DNA of 7,520 nt, taken from NCBI GenBank assembly GCA_900322105.1, contig ONYV01000051.1, forward strand, positions 1-7,520. The letters are read 5' to 3'. Position 1 is the stretch's first letter; each line of letters starts with the position of its first letter. Below are positions 6,444 to 7,520 of the stretch, in pieces. This DNA is from an uncultured Eubacteriales bacterium. Lineage in GTDB: Bacteria; Bacillota; Clostridia; Oscillospirales; Acutalibacteraceae. The notes under the pieces were generated by a model, which was not told where the DNA came from, did no database searches, and saw only the letters and a program-made list of their open reading frames with translations. The position numbers and the translations under genes are program-made.

Positions 6444-6483
6444 TCATTTCATGTGTGATTTTATACCGATCATAACACAAGTG

Positions 6484-6491
6484 AGGTGAGG
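6484..6491 (+). promoter_or_regulatory. Ribosome binding site supporting the TTG start at 6497
   Basis: AGGTGAGG lies five bases before the TTG (eight if GAGGTG at 6483-6488 is the pairing part). It supports a TTG start at 6497. The next in-frame ATG (6518) would remove the basic residues MKRWRG of the signal sequence and has no comparable site. Confidence 0.65.
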
Positions 6492-6496
6492 CAGAC

Positions 6497-6889
6497 TTGA
6501 AACGATGGAGAGGTCCAATGTTTCTCATGAGTGTTTTAGCCGTTGTACTGTCGATGGTTCTTGTCACCCTGAAATTTGGAAATTCTACAATAGCATATAT
6601 CACCGATTTATCGGAGGTCTGCTTCAGTCAGTTTGTTGACAAAGAACAGTCGAGCAAGCCCGAGCAGTCAAGCAAGCCTGAGCAGTCAAGCAAGCCCGAA
6701 GAATCAAGCAGACCGCAGGAAACAAGCACTTCTTCTGTTTCTGACACGGCATCCAGACCGAGCGATTCACCAAATCCCGACACAGGCGATTATACCGTGA
6801 GTATGCTGCTGTTGTGCCTGAACGTTGCAGGTGTATGCGGCATCTTTGCGGCGACAGGTTCAAAAATCCGCCGCAAGGGTAAGAAGTAA
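6497..6889 (+). CDS. Small sortase-anchored protein with SipW-like N-terminus (NPDTG motif)
   Basis: A 130-residue surface protein, TTG start, in the middle of the TasA-like cluster. Residues 1-6 are basic and about 7-27 are hydrophobic. They are followed by STIAYITDLSEVCFSQFVDK (30-49), which resembles the A-Y-x-T-D-x-x-E region of SipW substrates. There is no TasA-like beta domain after it. Instead there is a Ser/Pro/Lys linker with four EQSSKP-type repeats (50-73), a Ser/Thr-rich stretch, NPDTG at 93-97, a membrane helix (about 101-119) and the basic tail KIRRKGKK. That is the full cell-wall sorting signal layout. The mature protein is only about 60 residues. The likely role is a wall tether or adaptor for the flanking TasA-like subunits; the sortase itself is not in the window. 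A lone linker peptide with another purpose is possible. Confidence 0.85.
   Translation: MKRWRGPMFLMSVLAVVLSMVLVTLKFGNSTIAYITDLSEVCFSQFVDKEQSSKPEQSSKPEQSSKPEESSRPQETSTSSVSDTASRPSDSPNPDTGDYTVSMLLLCLNVAGVCGIFAATGSKIRRKGKK
6644..6715 (+). repeat. Four tandem 18-base repeats (EQSSKP units)
   Basis: Four in-frame 18-base units encode EQSSKP, EQSSKP, EQSSKP and EESSRP (6644-6661, 6662-6679, 6680-6697, 6698-6715). Units 2 and 3 differ at one base, unit 1 at a few, and unit 4 is the most diverged. The array forms the wall-spanning linker of the sortase substrate and is a likely site of copy-number variation between strains. Confidence 0.95.
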
Positions 6890-6944
6890 TATTGTTTCAA
6901 GATCAGACCATGCAAATTTTATGAAACGAAAGAAGGTATAGTTT

Positions 6945-7520
6945 ATGGCAAGCAACAGAAAAAAGACGATGGTTACGATGATCGCAGCGGCAATGGCGGC
7001 GGCGATGGTGATCGGCGGCGGCTCTTTTGCATATCTGCAGAGCCAGAGCAACACCGTGACCAACAAATTCAACACCAATATCGTTGAGGTAAGCGCAGGT
7101 GAAACCGATCTGAAACCGGACAACACCAAGGATTATGACATCATCCCCGGAAAGTCCGACCCGAAAGATCCGTTTGTCACCATCAAAAACACCGTTCCTG
7201 CTTATCTGTTTGTAACGATCAATGATACGACTGACGGACTGGTACAGTATGATGTAGATACCGACAGTTGGAAAAAACTTCCCGGATATGAGGGGGTATA
7301 TTATAAGGTCGTAGAGGGAAGCAGAGATCAGGATGGAAATCCCGTAGAAACAAAGCACTATGTTCTCAAGGGCGGTGAAAATGCGGTAGTCAGCTATGAT
7401 GCCGCTCTCGAAAACAAGGATATGGTCAATGCAGACGGCACATTGAAAGACGGCTATGCGCTTGCATTTGTCGGCTTTGGCATCCAGCAGGAGCCGTTCT
7501 ATGTTGCTCCGCAGGGAACA
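6945..7520 (+). CDS. TasA/camelysin-like secreted protein (subunit 2), 3' end missing
   Basis: The first 192 codons of a second TasA/camelysin-like protein; the frame is still open at the window edge. The start is ATG with AGAAGG at 6931-6936, eight bases upstream. An ATG at 6921 stops after six codons. The signal region is basic (MASNRKK) and then Ala/Met-rich, ending in GGGSFAYLQSQSNTVTNKF (24-42), a textbook SipW-dependent pattern (G-G-x-x-A-Y, then N-x-F). The mature part has IIPGKSDPKDPFVTIKNTVP (66-85), AYLFVTI and VYYKVVEG (118-125), matching the order of blocks in the protein at 5772. The two are diverged paralogues with different signal peptides. Its mature start resembles TasA more closely than subunit 1 does, so it may be the major subunit, or the two may co-assemble. 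Whether it ends with a sorting signal cannot be seen here. Confidence 0.85.
   Translation, partial: MASNRKKTMVTMIAAAMAAAMVIGGGSFAYLQSQSNTVTNKFNTNIVEVSAGETDLKPDNTKDYDIIPGKSDPKDPFVTIKNTVPAYLFVTINDTTDGLVQYDVDTDSWKKLPGYEGVYYKVVEGSRDQDGNPVETKHYVLKGGENAVVSYDAALENKDMVNADGTLKDGYALAFVGFGIQQEPFYVAPQGT

Noticed and set aside
6453..6480. Stem-loop TGTGTGAT with ATCA(taa)CACA before the anchor gene
   Set aside because: It needs a three-base bulge, is AT-rich and has no T-run. It is too weak to list as a terminator or regulator.
6894..6927. Inverted repeat GTTTCA / TGAAAC before the second TasA-like gene
   Set aside because: Only 6 bp with a 22-base loop; expected by chance.
6921..6944. ATG at 6921 as start of the second TasA-like protein
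   Set aside because: It hits a TAG after six codons and is in a different reading context. The ATG at 6945 has AGAAGG at the right distance.
6903..7358. Minus-strand frame of 151 codons opposite the second TasA-like gene
   Set aside because: It is antisense to a frame with a signal peptide, a ribosome binding site and a paralogue in the same cluster.

Overview
The window reads as a bacterial chromosome segment from an anaerobic Firmicute, most likely the Ruminococcus/Oscillospiraceae group. The clues are the clostridial form of citrate synthase, strong AGGAGG-type ribosome binding sites, several TTG starts, His-type (SipW/ER-type) signal peptidases, TasA/camelysin-like secreted proteins and an NPDTG sortase motif. 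The genus is inferred from style only; there is no rRNA in the window.

Left part (1-3604, + strand): a run of three closely spaced genes. These are the 3' end of a Si-type citrate synthase, an unrecognised protein with about eight membrane segments and a long charged cytoplasmic tail, and the universal translation-associated ATPase YchF. They look co-transcribed. The run ends in a cluster of three GC-rich hairpins (3607-3670) followed by a near-symmetrical hairpin with A and T tracts (3688-3733). That hairpin can terminate both ychF and the convergent gene from the right.

Middle part (3806-5686): two divergent, paralogous SipW-type signal peptidases, 3806-4549 on the minus strand and 4898-5686 on the plus strand. 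Between them lies an AT-rich control region of about 350 bases. It holds a good promoter for each direction, an imperfect direct repeat present twice, and an inverted repeat in the leader of the plus-strand gene. Both peptidases appear to start at TTG behind a recognisable Shine-Dalgarno sequence.

Right part (5772-7520, + strand): three small secreted proteins directly downstream of the plus-strand peptidase. The first and third are TasA/camelysin-like subunits with SipW-type signal sequences; the third runs off the window. The second is a 130-residue protein with a SipW-like N-terminus, a short Ser/Pro/Lys tandem repeat, an NPDTG sortase motif, a membrane helix and a basic tail.

The most interesting reading is a compact surface-fibre locus. 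A dedicated signal peptidase would mature two TasA-like subunits, and a very small sortase-anchored protein would tie the assembly to the wall, doing the job TapA does in Bacillus with a different architecture. The weak TTG starts of the peptidase and the anchor, against the ATG start plus strong ribosome binding site of the subunits, suggest tuned stoichiometry. The parts are visible in the sequence; their joint function is inference.
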